Part shown: in pieces, positions 43,097-52,537 of the stretch | Numbering within the stretch: the first letter of the stretch is position 1 | Layout: every line of letters begins with the position of its first letter | Translations under genes and position numbers: made by a program | NCBI GenBank assembly: GCA_947471745.1 | Contig: CANJKZ010000724.1 | Span: 1,178,001 to 1,242,000, forward strand | Reading direction: 5' to 3' | Source: Closterium sp. Naga37s-1 | Taxonomy: Eukaryota; Streptophyta; Zygnematophyceae; Desmidiales; Closteriaceae | DNA length: 64,000 nucleotides | Notes under the pieces: model-generated | The model's database searches: none | Seen by the model: the letters and a program-made list of their open reading frames with translations, nothing else | What the model was told of the DNA's origin: nothing

Positions 43097-45684
43097 ATGG
43101 CGGGAAATACCTCGGCGGGAGCTGGTGAATCTTCAGCCCAAGATCGTAGCGGCAGCCAAGATTCTGGTGTTTCGGCGCCAAGGGGAGCGTGAACAAACCA
43201 GGGCTCGCTGATCAAGGAGGTGCTGAAGAACTTCACCGTTGAGAAGTTCAATGGTGAGGGCTATGGTGATTGGGCCTGGAAAATGCAATTGTATTTCCGT
43301 CACATTGGATTGCTGAAACTAATGATTGGGGAGGAGCCCGCGTGACCCCGCGCTGCAGGAAGAATGGGACGAGCGCTCCTCGGCTGGCTACTACTTCATG
43401 TCGCAGAGTTTGGAGCTGAACCAGCGACACCACGTCATGCACTTGCTGCCTGAGGATAAGTGTGGTCCGAAGGCGTGGACCGTGTTGAAGGAGCTGCACG
43501 CCCCAACCTCCGTTGTCGCAACGTTGATGCTGGAGAGGGAGCTGTCCCGTTTTGCCTGAGCGAGGGAGAGCCGGTGCAACCTGTCCTGGACAAGATGCGC
43601 GACCTCTATGCAAAAGTTGGCGACCGCGGGAATCACCTACCCAGAGCAGACCAAGTGCTTGAAGATGCTCTCGCTGCTGCCAGAATCGTGGCTTCAATTG
43701 AGCCTGCGGCGGAACCAGAGCTTGTGGACCCTCAAGTGGGTGCGGACAAAGATTCTGGAGGAGGACTTCCGTCGCCGCCAACTGAGGGGTGGAGACGACG
43801 GCAGCAGCGGCTACGGGATGCAAGGGAGAAAACGTGGCAGAGGACGTGGCTTCGGTGGTGCTGGAGGCGGTGCAAAGAAGGACGACGACTCCAACGACCA
43901 ACAAGGAGGTACCGGTTGGGGTCGCGGTGCGAAATCTGGACGTGGGGGCAAGTCGGGTGCTGGTGGCAAAATGAAAGGGAGTTGCTGGTATTGTGAGAAG
44001 GAGGGGCACCCCTGGTTTTTGTGATATAAGAAACCCGATGGATGGACCCCCCAGAATCGTCACCAGGATGGCGGCGCGCGGAGGAACCAGAAAAACGGCG
44101 CGAACATGGTCGCCGATTCGTCCGACAACAACCCGAAGAGGAACGGCGGTGCGGAGAAGAAGAAGGAGCGCACCGCGGGCCAGTTCTTCCATATTGGAGA
44201 GCACGGGGAGCAAGGAGACGCCTCTGCGAAGGTTGGAGCAGAGCTGCCCCCCCTGGACTATTTGGTGTTCGACACGGGCGCTGCTTGGACGATGACGCCG
44301 CGCAAGGAGCTGCTTGACGACGTACGAGCTGCACCGATCAATGAGGTGTGCTCTGCCTCTGGACACGCGTTGAAAGTGGCTGGTGTGGGACGAGCTGCGT
44401 TTAAGGGAGCGGATGGTAAGCCGGTAGTGCTGCACGACGTTCTCCTCGTCCCCGACCTCAAGGCCAACCTGATTTCCCTCCGTAAGCTTGCCAAGGCTGG
44501 GGTGAGCACTAGCACGGATGGGGCACGCACTTACAAGGGGCATCTGGGCAATCGGATGCTTTGGGATCTGCACGAGAGCAAGGATGTGTACAGATCCATG
44601 TGGCAGCTGCCGGCGTTGGCGTGGCACGGTGGGGGGCAGGCTAGAGCGGGGCCTACATCCCAGGGGGAGTGCAACGCCGTTGGAAGGGTTGGTGTGAGAG
44701 TGTCGGCCAGGTCTGGGGAGACAGATTGGGCAAAGGCACACCGACGCTTGGGGCATGTGGCAATGCCCCTGTTGAAGCAGCTAGAGAAGGATCGAGCGGT
44801 CAAGGGTTTGAAGCTGAACGGACAGCCACCTGATGACAACTGTGAAATCTGTTTGCTCTCAAAATTCACTCGTTTCCCCTTTCATATCGTTGCTGGCAGG
44901 AGCAAGAAGCCTTTGCGCTGGTCCACATCGATTTGGTGGGGCCGCTGCCGGCTCAGGGGCATAAGGGGGAGCGGTATTTCCTCACGATTGTGGATGACTG
45001 GAGCAGGCTGATGTAGGCATATCCGCTGAAGCAGAAGGACCACGCCGCCTCCACGATACGGGACGATTGGCTGCCATTCGTGGAGAAGCAGGCGAAGTGT
45101 GTAGTGAAGCGGATTAGGACAGACCGGGGTGCTGAGTTTCTTGGAGCTGAGATGACGGCCTGGCTCAAGAAGCAGGGCACCCAGAGGGAGCTGACCACGG
45201 CTTACACCCCACAGTCCAACGGTGTAGCAGAACGGGAGAACCGAACCATTCTGGAGACAGCTAGGGCGCTGCTCATAGAATCAGGGGTGGGCAATTCGAT
45301 GTGTCCCCATGCTGTCCGGCACGCTACAGTGGATAGGAACAGGGTGCTGACTAAGGTTGGTGATGACTCGTGGGTGCCGTTGGAGAGGTTGCTTGGGAGG
45401 GAGCCGCCGGTGGACATGCTGAGGGTGTTCGGTTGCATGGCAGTCGCCCGCGTCCCCAAGAAGTATCGAAGTAAGTCGTAGGCGAGTGCAATCTGGTATG
45501 TGCATTTGGGACTGGCTGCTGAGAGCAAGGGATGGCTGCTGTGGGAACCATCCAAGGGCGTGTTGTTTGACAGCAGGGATGTGAAGTTTGTTGAGGGCAT
45601 GATGTATGGGAGCTGGGAGAAACAGCCGGAGGCCAGGGTGTCTCAGCAGATGGAGCAGATCACCATGCAGCTGAACCTGACTCC
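43097..45684 (+). pseudogene. Element B Gag-protease-integrase remnant
   Basis: Starts MAGNTSAGAGESSAQDR and follows element A closely: zinc knuckle CWYCEKEGHPWFL (near 43984), protease VFDTGAAWTMTPRKELL (near 44265), KFTRFPFHIVAGRSKKPL, integrase DRGAEFLGAEMTAWLKKQGT and RVFGCMAVARVPKKYRSK. It ends in the acidic linker where the 5' LTR of element A begins. Part of a broken element. Confidence 0.88.
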
Positions 45685-46776
45685 TGTTGGGTGCAAATTC
45701 ACATTGCACGACATCCTGCCGTCTGTTTGTACGAGTATGCGTGTGCGAATGTATTTGCGTGTGAATGGAATGTTCGTGTGTTTGTTTGCTTTCGCAATTT
45801 TCGCTTGAAGCATCTGCAGGTACTCGCGCATTGTGCGCTTCGGCACAACATTGTACGCGCTATGAACAGTACAAGCAGAAAGGACGAGCTCGCAAAGGAA
45901 CCCAAGATGGAAGCTTTGCGGTTTGGCTTACTTGATTGCGCAGATTCAGTTCTATCCAACTCGAAATTGTACTGTTTTGTTTGGTTGACTATAGTGTAGC
46001 AGGGCAGGCACTATAGGGGTACAATTTAGGTGAAGGTTGGATGTTGTTTGTCTGTATCTGCATGCTACAGGGCCAGGGGAAACCAGCGGAACCAGCATTT
46101 GGCTGGCTGGGCAAAGACAAAACAGGTTCTGTTTTTAGGACCTGAACCTGGTTGTTGTTTTCCCAGGTTGGAAAAACAGAACCAGAGGTTGTTTACCAAC
46201 CTACCACCTGCTGTTTTGTCCAGCCAGGTTGGTTCTGTTGCGTGGAATTATTTGGGATCATCCTTGGTTGTTCCCAGGTTGATTCCCAAGGTCTTTGCTA
46301 GCTAGAACTATTTATTCCTTCTCTGTTTGTACCTGGATATAGTCAATTTGATTCAAGCGAATTCCCCCCTTCCTGGAATTCCGTTTCTATGCGGTGCGAC
46401 GGCAGAATGCTACCGAGTCAACGCTAGCACGCTAGCACGACGACGCTAGGCAAACGCTGTCCGAGCCATAACTTTGCAGTGGCAGAATTTTTCGCGAGGC
46501 AACTTGGATAATTTTAATGCTCTTAGAGTGAGCTTCGATATAGCGAATTCTCAGCTTAATCCGATCGACGGTCTGCACGGCACGCTGCGCAACGTTCAAG
46601 GTACTCTTGCTGTTTTGACTAAGTCCCTCTTGATCCCTCTCTCTACATACTCGGACCCGAGGATAGGGGCTGGTCCTGTACCAAGCACCCAGGGACCCTT
46701 GGAGGTGACCCCGAGGAGAGGTTTTAAGTTGGATAACGTCTTAATAGCCTGAGTTTATTAGGCCCTTACACAAACA
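45685..46776 (+). repeat. 5' LTR of element A
   Basis: TGTTGGGTGCAAATTC...TTACACAAACA. Internal landmarks shared by all family-1 LTRs are a GTTTGTTTGCTTTCGCAATT tract, a CTGGTT/AACCAG-rich zone (about 46075-46290), a TATA-like CTATTTATTCC near 46308 and a conserved 3' end GGTGACCCCGAGGAGAGG. Promoter and polyadenylation signals probably lie here, but none can be fixed from sequence alone. Confidence 0.95.
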
Positions 46777-46779
46777 AGC

Positions 46780-46791
46780 TGGTATCAGAGC
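46780..46791 (+). other. Primer-binding site of element A
   Basis: TGGTATCAGAGC stands 3 bp after the 5' LTR. It is the standard complement of the initiator tRNA-Met 3' end used by many plant copia elements. It is conserved in elements I and B and, on the minus strand, C (60694-60705). Confidence 0.92.
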
Positions 46792-46822
46792 TGCGTTATA
46801 GTGATTCTCGTTATAGGTAGCT

Positions 46823-49800
46823 ATGGCGGGCAACACCTCGACTGGAGCTGGTGAATCTTCAGCCCAAGATCGTAGCGGCAGCCAAGATTCTGGTGTTTCA
46901 GCACCAAGGGGAGCGCGAACAAACCAGGGCTCGCTGGTCAAGGAGGTACTGAAGAACTTCACCGTCGAGAAGTTCAATGGTGAGGGCTATGATGATTGGG
47001 CCTGGAAAATGCAACTCTATTTCCGTCAGATTGGATTGCTGAAACTAATGATTGGGGAGGAGCCTAGACCGAGTGACCCCACGCTGCAGGAAGATTGGGA
47101 CGAGCGCTCCTCGGCTGGCTACTATTTGATGTCGCAGAGTTTGGAGCTGAACCAGCGTCACCACGTCATGCACCTGCTGCCGGAGGTTGAATGCGGTCCG
47201 AAGGCGTGGACCGTGTTGAAGGAGCTGCACGCCCCGACCTCCGTTGTCGCAACGTTGATGCTGGAGAGGGAGCTGTCCGCGTTGCGCCTAAGCGAGGGAG
47301 AGCCGGTGCAACCTGTCCTGGACAAGATGCGCGACCTCTACGCGAAGTTGGCGACCGCGGGAATCACCTACCCGGAGCAGACCAAGTGCTTGAAGATGCT
47401 CTCGCTGCTGCCTGAATCGTGGCTTCAATTCACGAGCGGATTGAGCCTGCCGCAGAACCAGAGCTCGTGGACAGTCGAGTGGGTGCGGACAAAGATTCTG
47501 GAGGAGGACTTCCGTCGCCGCCAACTAAGGGGTGGAGACGACGGCAGGAGCGGCTATGGGATGCAAGGGAGCCGACGTGGCAGAGGACGTGGCTTCGGTG
47601 GTGCTGGGCGCGGTGCAAAGAAGGACGACGACTCCAACGACCAACAAGGAGGTACCGGTTGGGGTCGCGGTGCGAAATCTGGACGTGGGGGCAAGTCGGG
47701 TGCTGGTGGCAAAATGAAAGGAAGTTGCTGGTATTGTGAGAAGGAGGGGCACCCCTGGTTTTTGTGCTATAAGAAACCCGATGGATGGACCCCCCAGAAT
47801 CGTCACCAGGATGGCGGCGCATGGAGGAACCAGAAAAACGGCGCGAGCATGGTCGCCGATTCGTCCGACAACAACCCGAAGAGCAACGGCGGTGCGGAGA
47901 AGAAGAAGGAGCGCACCGCGGGCCAGTTCTTCCACATTGGAGAGCAGGGGGAGCAAGGAGACGCCTCTGCCAAGGTTGGAGCAGAACTGCACCCCCTGAA
48001 CTATTGGGTGTTGGACACGGGCGCTGCTTGGACGATGACGCCGCGCAAGGACCTGCTGGACGACGTACGCGCTGCACCGATCAATGAGGTGTGCTCCGCC
48101 TCTGGACACGCGCTGAAGGTGGCTGGTGCGGGACGAGCTGCGTTTAAGGGAGCGGATGGCAAGCCGGTGGTGCTGCACGACGTTCTCCTCGTTCCTGATC
48201 TCAAGGCCAACCTCATCTCCCTCCGTAAGCTTGGCAGGGCTGGGGTTAGCACTAGCACGGATGGGGCACGCACGTACAAGGGGCAGCTGGGCAATTGGGT
48301 GCTTTGGGATCTGCACGAGAGCAGAGACGTGTACAGATCCATGTGGCAGCTGCCGGCATTGGCGTGGCACGGTGAGGGGCAGGCTGGAGAGGGGTCTGCA
48401 TCCCAGGGGGAGTGCAACGCCGTTGGAGGGGTTGGTGTGAAAGTGTCGGCCAGATCTGGGGAGATGGATTGGGCAACGGCACACCGACGCTTGGGGCATG
48501 TAGCAATGCCTTTGCTGAAGCAGCTGGAGAAGGATGGGGTCGTCAAGGGTCTGAAGCTGAATGGCCAGCCACCTGATGACAATTATGAAATATGCTTGCT
48601 ATCCAAATTCACCCGTTTCCCTTTCCATAGTGTGACTGGCAGGAGCAAGAAACCTTTAGAGTTGGTCCACATGGACTTGGTGGGGCCGCTGCCGGTTCAG
48701 GGGCACAAGGGGGAGCGGTACTTTCTGACCATAGTGGATGATTGGAGCAGGCTTATGTGGGCATATCCACTGAAGCAGAAGGACCACGCCGCCTCTACGA
48801 TACGGGAAGATTGGCTGCCATTCGTGGAGAAGCAAGCGGAGTGTGTGGTGAAGCGGATTAGGACAGATCGGGGTGGTGAGTTCCTTGGAGCTGAGATGAC
48901 GGCCTGGCTCAAGAAGCAGGGCATTCAGAGAAAGCTGACCACGGCTTACACCCCACAGTCTAACGGTGTAGCAGAACGGGCGAACCGGACAATTCTGGAG
49001 ACAGCTAGGGCGCTGCTCATAGAATCTGGGCTGGGCAACTTGATGTGGCCCCATGCTGTCCGGCACGCTACCGTGGCCAGGACCAGGGTGCTCACTAAGG
49101 TTGGTGATGACTCGTGGGTGCCGTTGGAGAGGTGGCTTGGGAGGAAGCCGCCGGTGGACATGCTGAGGGTGTTCGGTTGCATGGCAGTCGCCCACGTCCC
49201 CAAGAAGTATCGAAGTAAGTTGGGGGCGAGTGCAATCTGGTGTGTGCATTTGGGGCTGGCTGCTGAGAGCAAGGGATGGCTGCTGTGGGAACCATCCAAG
49301 GGTGTCATGTTTGACAGCAGGGATGTGAAGTTTGTTGAGGGCATGATGTATGGGAGCTGGGAGAAACAGCCGGAGGCCAGGGTGTCCCAGCAGATGGAGC
49401 AGATCACCATACAGCTGGACCTGACTCCTAGTGTGTGGGAGGAGGGAGAGGAGGCAGCTGCAGAGGGTGGTGATGGAGAGAAGATACAGGAGGCACCTAC
49501 TGGTGGAGAAAATGATGTGGAGACTAGTGGTAGCACTAGTGGAGCTGCTGGATCCGAGGGAGGAGAGCAGCAGCAGGGGAAAACTAAGAAGCCGAAGGGT
49601 GTCGTTATGAGGGGATGGGAGACACCCGTCTCCAGGCCAGGACGTACCCGTATGGCTACTAAGAAGCTGACTGCAGGATCAGGTGTAGCGGAGCAGCAGC
49701 TTGGGACCGAGGAGGCATTGCTGATTCTACCGCATGGCTATGACCCGGATGAGGAGGATGAACCTGCCTACTGTTTTCTTGCCCCTGCACCAGAGGAACC

Positions 49801-51403
49801 AGCTAGCATGGAGGAGGCATTAGCTGGACCAGATAGGGAGAAGTGGCTGGTTTCCAGGGATGCTGAGTACCAGAGCCTGCTAGAGAATGGGACATGGGAT
49901 CTGGTGGTGCTACCTGAGGGGAAGAAAGCCGTACAGTGCAAGTGGGTGCTAAGGATCAAGACCGATGACAAGGGACAGGTCACCATCTACAAGAGTAGGC
50001 TGGTGGCTAAGGGGTTTATGCAGAAGGAGAAGCAGGACTTCAATGAGATCTTTGCTCCCACTGCCAAACCCCCTACCCTCCGTGTCTTGTTGGCAGATGC
50101 AGCCGTTAGTGGGAAATTCATCATTCAGATGGATATATCAACGGCATTTCTCAATGAGATTTTAGAGGAGGATGTGTACATGACGCAGCCGCCTGGGTAT
50201 GAGGATGGTACGGGCAGGGTGTGCAAGCTGAAAAAGTCCATATACGGCTTGAAGCAGGCGCCACGCTGCTGGTACCAGAAGTTGGCAGCTGTTTTAGAGG
50301 AGATGGGATTCAGGTTCAGCAGCTGTGATGAGAGCCTCTTTCTCAAAGGGGAGGGGGAGAAACTGGTGCTGCTTCTGGTCTATGTGGACGATATTCTTCT
50401 CTTTAGCAGCTGCATGAAGGAGATCCAGAAAGTGCAGCAGCAGCTGATGGAGAACTTCAAGTGCAAGAACCTTGGGGAGGTAAAGTACTACCTCGGGATG
50501 CACGTGGAGAGGGATCCAGATCACAGGTGGTTGAAGCTGCACCAGGAGAAGTTCATCAAGGAGTTGCGGGAGAAGTATGGGATTGAGAATGAGCGCAAGG
50601 TTGCAACTCCTCTGCCAGCAGAATTCAAGCTTATGAAGGCTGCAGAGGATGAAGGGGTTGAAGCCGAGGAGCAGCAGCAATTTCAGTCCTTGGTGGGCAG
50701 CCTCTTGTATGCAGCAGTTCACACGAGGCCCGACATCTCTTTCTCGGTTGGGCAGCTGGCTAGGGTGGTGCGGAATCCATCAGAGGAGCAGGTGGATGCA
50801 GCTGAGCGAATGGTGAAGTACCTGAACTCTCACCCAAGCATTGTAGTTCAATACTCCGCATCTGCACAGGTGAAGCAGAAAGGGGTTGAGGTGCTGAAAG
50901 AGAAGGGGGAGAGGCTTGGAGAAGGCAAGATCTTTCTCACTTGCTTTACCGATGCTACGTGGGCCTCTGAGAAGGAGGATTCCTCATCTGTGGGAGGATA
51001 CATCTGCGTAGTTGGGGGAGGACCTGTTAGTTCGAGGTCAAAGAAGCAGACGGAGACGGCACTCTCTTCCGTGGAATCAGAGTACATGGCGATCTTCCAT
51101 GGGGTGAAGGAGGTGATTTGGCTGGGGAGGCTGTTAGAGGAGATTGGCCAGGAGCAGAAGGTTGCTACGCCGCTGTTTTGTGATAGCAAGGGGGCTCTTG
51201 GGATGGCCAGGAACGTTGTGCTTCATGGGCTGAACAAGCACATGCGTATCAAGTGGCACTGGCTGCGTAAGGAGGTGAAGAGGGGGACGGTGAATCCGAT
51301 CTACATCAAGACTCACCAGCAGCCAGCAGACTTCCTCACCAAGAGGCTTGCGGATGAGCCTCATTGGCGTTGTGTGCGCATGAGTGGAATGAGCATGAAC
51401 TAG
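46823..51403 (+). CDS. Ty1/copia Gag-Pol polyprotein, 1,526 aa (element A)
   Basis: A single frame from MAGNTSTGAGESS 31 bp past the primer site to a stop just before the polypurine tract. Domains by approximate residue: copia Gag (30-250, FNGEGYDDWAWKMQLYFRQI); basic Gly/Arg-rich stretch (235-300); CCHC zinc knuckle CWYCEKEGHPWFLC (about 302-315); protease with WVLDTGAAWTM (about 394); GAG-pre-integrase HRRLGHVAMPLLKQL (about 555); integrase core with VHMDLVG, TIVDDWSR and RTDRGGEFLG (about 613-700); acidic linker; RT with IQMDISTAFL and YVDDILLFSS (about 1020-1260); RNase H with CFTDATWAS, SSVESEYMA and FCDSKGALGM (about 1372-1490). Expressed as one polyprotein, as copia elements are. Length is normal for the family. 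Its product would reverse-transcribe and integrate its own RNA in virus-like particles. Confidence 0.96.
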   Translation: MAGNTSTGAGESSAQDRSGSQDSGVSAPRGARTNQGSLVKEVLKNFTVEKFNGEGYDDWAWKMQLYFRQIGLLKLMIGEEPRPSDPTLQEDWDERSSAGYYLMSQSLELNQRHHVMHLLPEVECGPKAWTVLKELHAPTSVVATLMLERELSALRLSEGEPVQPVLDKMRDLYAKLATAGITYPEQTKCLKMLSLLPESWLQFTSGLSLPQNQSSWTVEWVRTKILEEDFRRRQLRGGDDGRSGYGMQGSRRGRGRGFGGAGRGAKKDDDSNDQQGGTGWGRGAKSGRGGKSGAGGKMKGSCWYCEKEGHPWFLCYKKPDGWTPQNRHQDGGAWRNQKNGASMVADSSDNNPKSNGGAEKKKERTAGQFFHIGEQGEQGDASAKVGAELHPLNYWVLDTGAAWTMTPRKDLLDDVRAAPINEVCSASGHALKVAGAGRAAFKGADGKPVVLHDVLLVPDLKANLISLRKLGRAGVSTSTDGARTYKGQLGNWVLWDLHESRDVYRSMWQLPALAWHGEGQAGEGSASQGECNAVGGVGVKVSARSGEMDWATAHRRLGHVAMPLLKQLEKDGVVKGLKLNGQPPDDNYEICLLSKFTRFPFHSVTGRSKKPLELVHMDLVGPLPVQGHKGERYFLTIVDDWSRLMWAYPLKQKDHAASTIREDWLPFVEKQAECVVKRIRTDRGGEFLGAEMTAWLKKQGIQRKLTTAYTPQSNGVAERANRTILETARALLIESGLGNLMWPHAVRHATVARTRVLTKVGDDSWVPLERWLGRKPPVDMLRVFGCMAVAHVPKKYRSKLGASAIWCVHLGLAAESKGWLLWEPSKGVMFDSRDVKFVEGMMYGSWEKQPEARVSQQMEQITIQLDLTPSVWEEGEEAAAEGGDGEKIQEAPTGGENDVETSGSTSGAAGSEGGEQQQGKTKKPKGVVMRGWETPVSRPGRTRMATKKLTAGSGVAEQQLGTEEALLILPHGYDPDEEDEPAYCFLAPAPEEPASMEEALAGPDREKWLVSRDAEYQSLLENGTWDLVVLPEGKKAVQCKWVLRIKTDDKGQVTIYKSRLVAKGFMQKEKQDFNEIFAPTAKPPTLRVLLADAAVSGKFIIQMDISTAFLNEILEEDVYMTQPPGYEDGTGRVCKLKKSIYGLKQAPRCWYQKLAAVLEEMGFRFSSCDESLFLKGEGEKLVLLLVYVDDILLFSSCMKEIQKVQQQLMENFKCKNLGEVKYYLGMHVERDPDHRWLKLHQEKFIKELREKYGIENERKVATPLPAEFKLMKAAEDEGVEAEEQQQFQSLVGSLLYAAVHTRPDISFSVGQLARVVRNPSEEQVDAAERMVKYLNSHPSIVVQYSASAQVKQKGVEVLKEKGERLGEGKIFLTCFTDATWASEKEDSSSVGGYICVVGGGPVSSRSKKQTETALSSVESEYMAIFHGVKEVIWLGRLLEEIGQEQKVATPLFCDSKGALGMARNVVLHGLNKHMRIKWHWLRKEVKRGTVNPIYIKTHQQPADFLTKRLADEPHWRCVRMSGMSMN

Positions 51404-51430
51404 AATGGAATGACGGGAATGCAGCCGGCA

Positions 51431-51445
51431 GGCTGAGGGGGAGTG
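51431..51445 (+). other. Polypurine tract of element A
   Basis: GGCTGAGGGGGAGTG lies between the stop codon region and the 3' LTR. The same sequence stands before the 3' LTR of element B (55647-55661), which supports it as the plus-strand priming site. Confidence 0.88.
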
Positions 51446-52537
51446 TGTTGGGTGCAAATTCACATTGCACGACATCCTGCCGTCTGTTTGTACGAGTATG
51501 CGTGTGCGAATGTATTTGCGTGTGAATGGAATGTTCGTGTGTTTGTTTGCTTTCGCAATTTTCGCTTGAAGCATTTGCAGATACTCGCGCATTGTGCGCT
51601 TCGGCACAACATTGTACGCGCTATGAACAGTACAAGCAGAAAGGACGAGCTCGCAAAGGAACCCAAGATGGAAGCTTTGCGGTTCGGCTTACTTGATTGC
51701 GCAGATTCAGTTCTATCCAACTCGAAATTGTACTGTTTTGTTTGGTTGACTATAGTGTAGCAGGGCAGGCACTATAGGGGTACAATTTAGGTGAAGGTTG
51801 GATGTTGTTTGTCTGTATCTGCATGTTACAAGGCCAGGGAAAACCAGCGGAACCAGCATTTGGCTGGTTGGGCAAAGACAAAACAGGTTCTGTTTTTAGG
51901 ACCTGAACCTGGTTGTTGTTTTCCCAGGTTGGAAAAACAGAACCAGAGGTTGTTTACCAACCTACCACCTGCTGTTTTGTCCAGCCAGGTTGGTTCTGTT
52001 GCGTAGAATTATTTGGGATCATCCTTGGTTGTTCCCAGGTTGATTCCCAAGGTCTTTGCTAGCTAGAACTATTTATTCCTTCTCTGTTTGTACCTGGATA
52101 TAGTCAATTTGATTCAAGCGAATTCCCCCCTTCCTGGAATTCCGTTTCTACGCGGTGCGACGGCAGAATGCTACCGAGTCAACGCTAGCATGCTAGCACG
52201 ACGACGCTAGGCAAACGCTGTCCGAGCCATAACTTTGCAATGGCAGAACTTTTTGCGAGGCAACTTGGATTATTTTAAAGCTCTTAGAGTGAGCTTCGAT
52301 ATAGCGAATTCTCAGCTTAATCCGATCAACGGTCTGCACGGCACGCTGCGCAACGTTTAAGGTACTCTTGCTGTTTTGACTAAGTCCCTCTTGATCCCTC
52401 TCTCTACATACTCGGACCCGAGGATATGGGCTGGTCCTGTACCAAGCACCCAGGGACCCTTGGAGGTGACCCCGAGGAGAGGTTTTAAGTTGGATAACGT
52501 CTTAATAGCCTGAGTTTATTAGGCCATTACACCAACA
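51446..52537 (+). repeat. 3' LTR of element A
   Basis: 1,092 bp, TGTTGGGTGCAAATTC...TTACACCAACA, about 98% identical by eye to the 5' LTR. Most differences are C/T or G/A. It is followed directly by the resumed sequence of element B (GAGGGAGAGGAGGCAGCTGC). Confidence 0.95.

Larger units (their letters stand above)
45685..52537 (+). mobile_element. Element A: complete-looking family-1 Ty1/copia retrotransposon
   Basis: 6,853 bp. 5' LTR 45685-46776 and 3' LTR 51446-52537 are both 1,092 bp. Primer-binding site 46780-46791, one uninterrupted Gag-Pol frame 46823-51403, polypurine tract 51431-51445. By eye the LTRs differ at about 20 positions (roughly 2%), about three quarters of them transitions, so the insertion is young relative to its neighbours. 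It lies in the integrase-RT linker of element B. The right flank no longer shows a perfect copy of the left flank (ACTCC), so the target duplication is partly eroded. The element looks whole. Confidence 0.96.

Noticed and set aside
46030-46305. 91-codon open frame (MKVGCCLSVSACYRARGNQ...) repeated in many family-1 LTRs
   Set aside because: It lies wholly inside the LTR, has no recognisable domain and is shared only because the LTRs are similar. Several LTR copies lack it.
46823-51403. Retrovirus with envelope gene
   Set aside because: Domain order is PR-INT-RT-RNase H, the copia order, and the frame ends at the polypurine tract with no room for an envelope.
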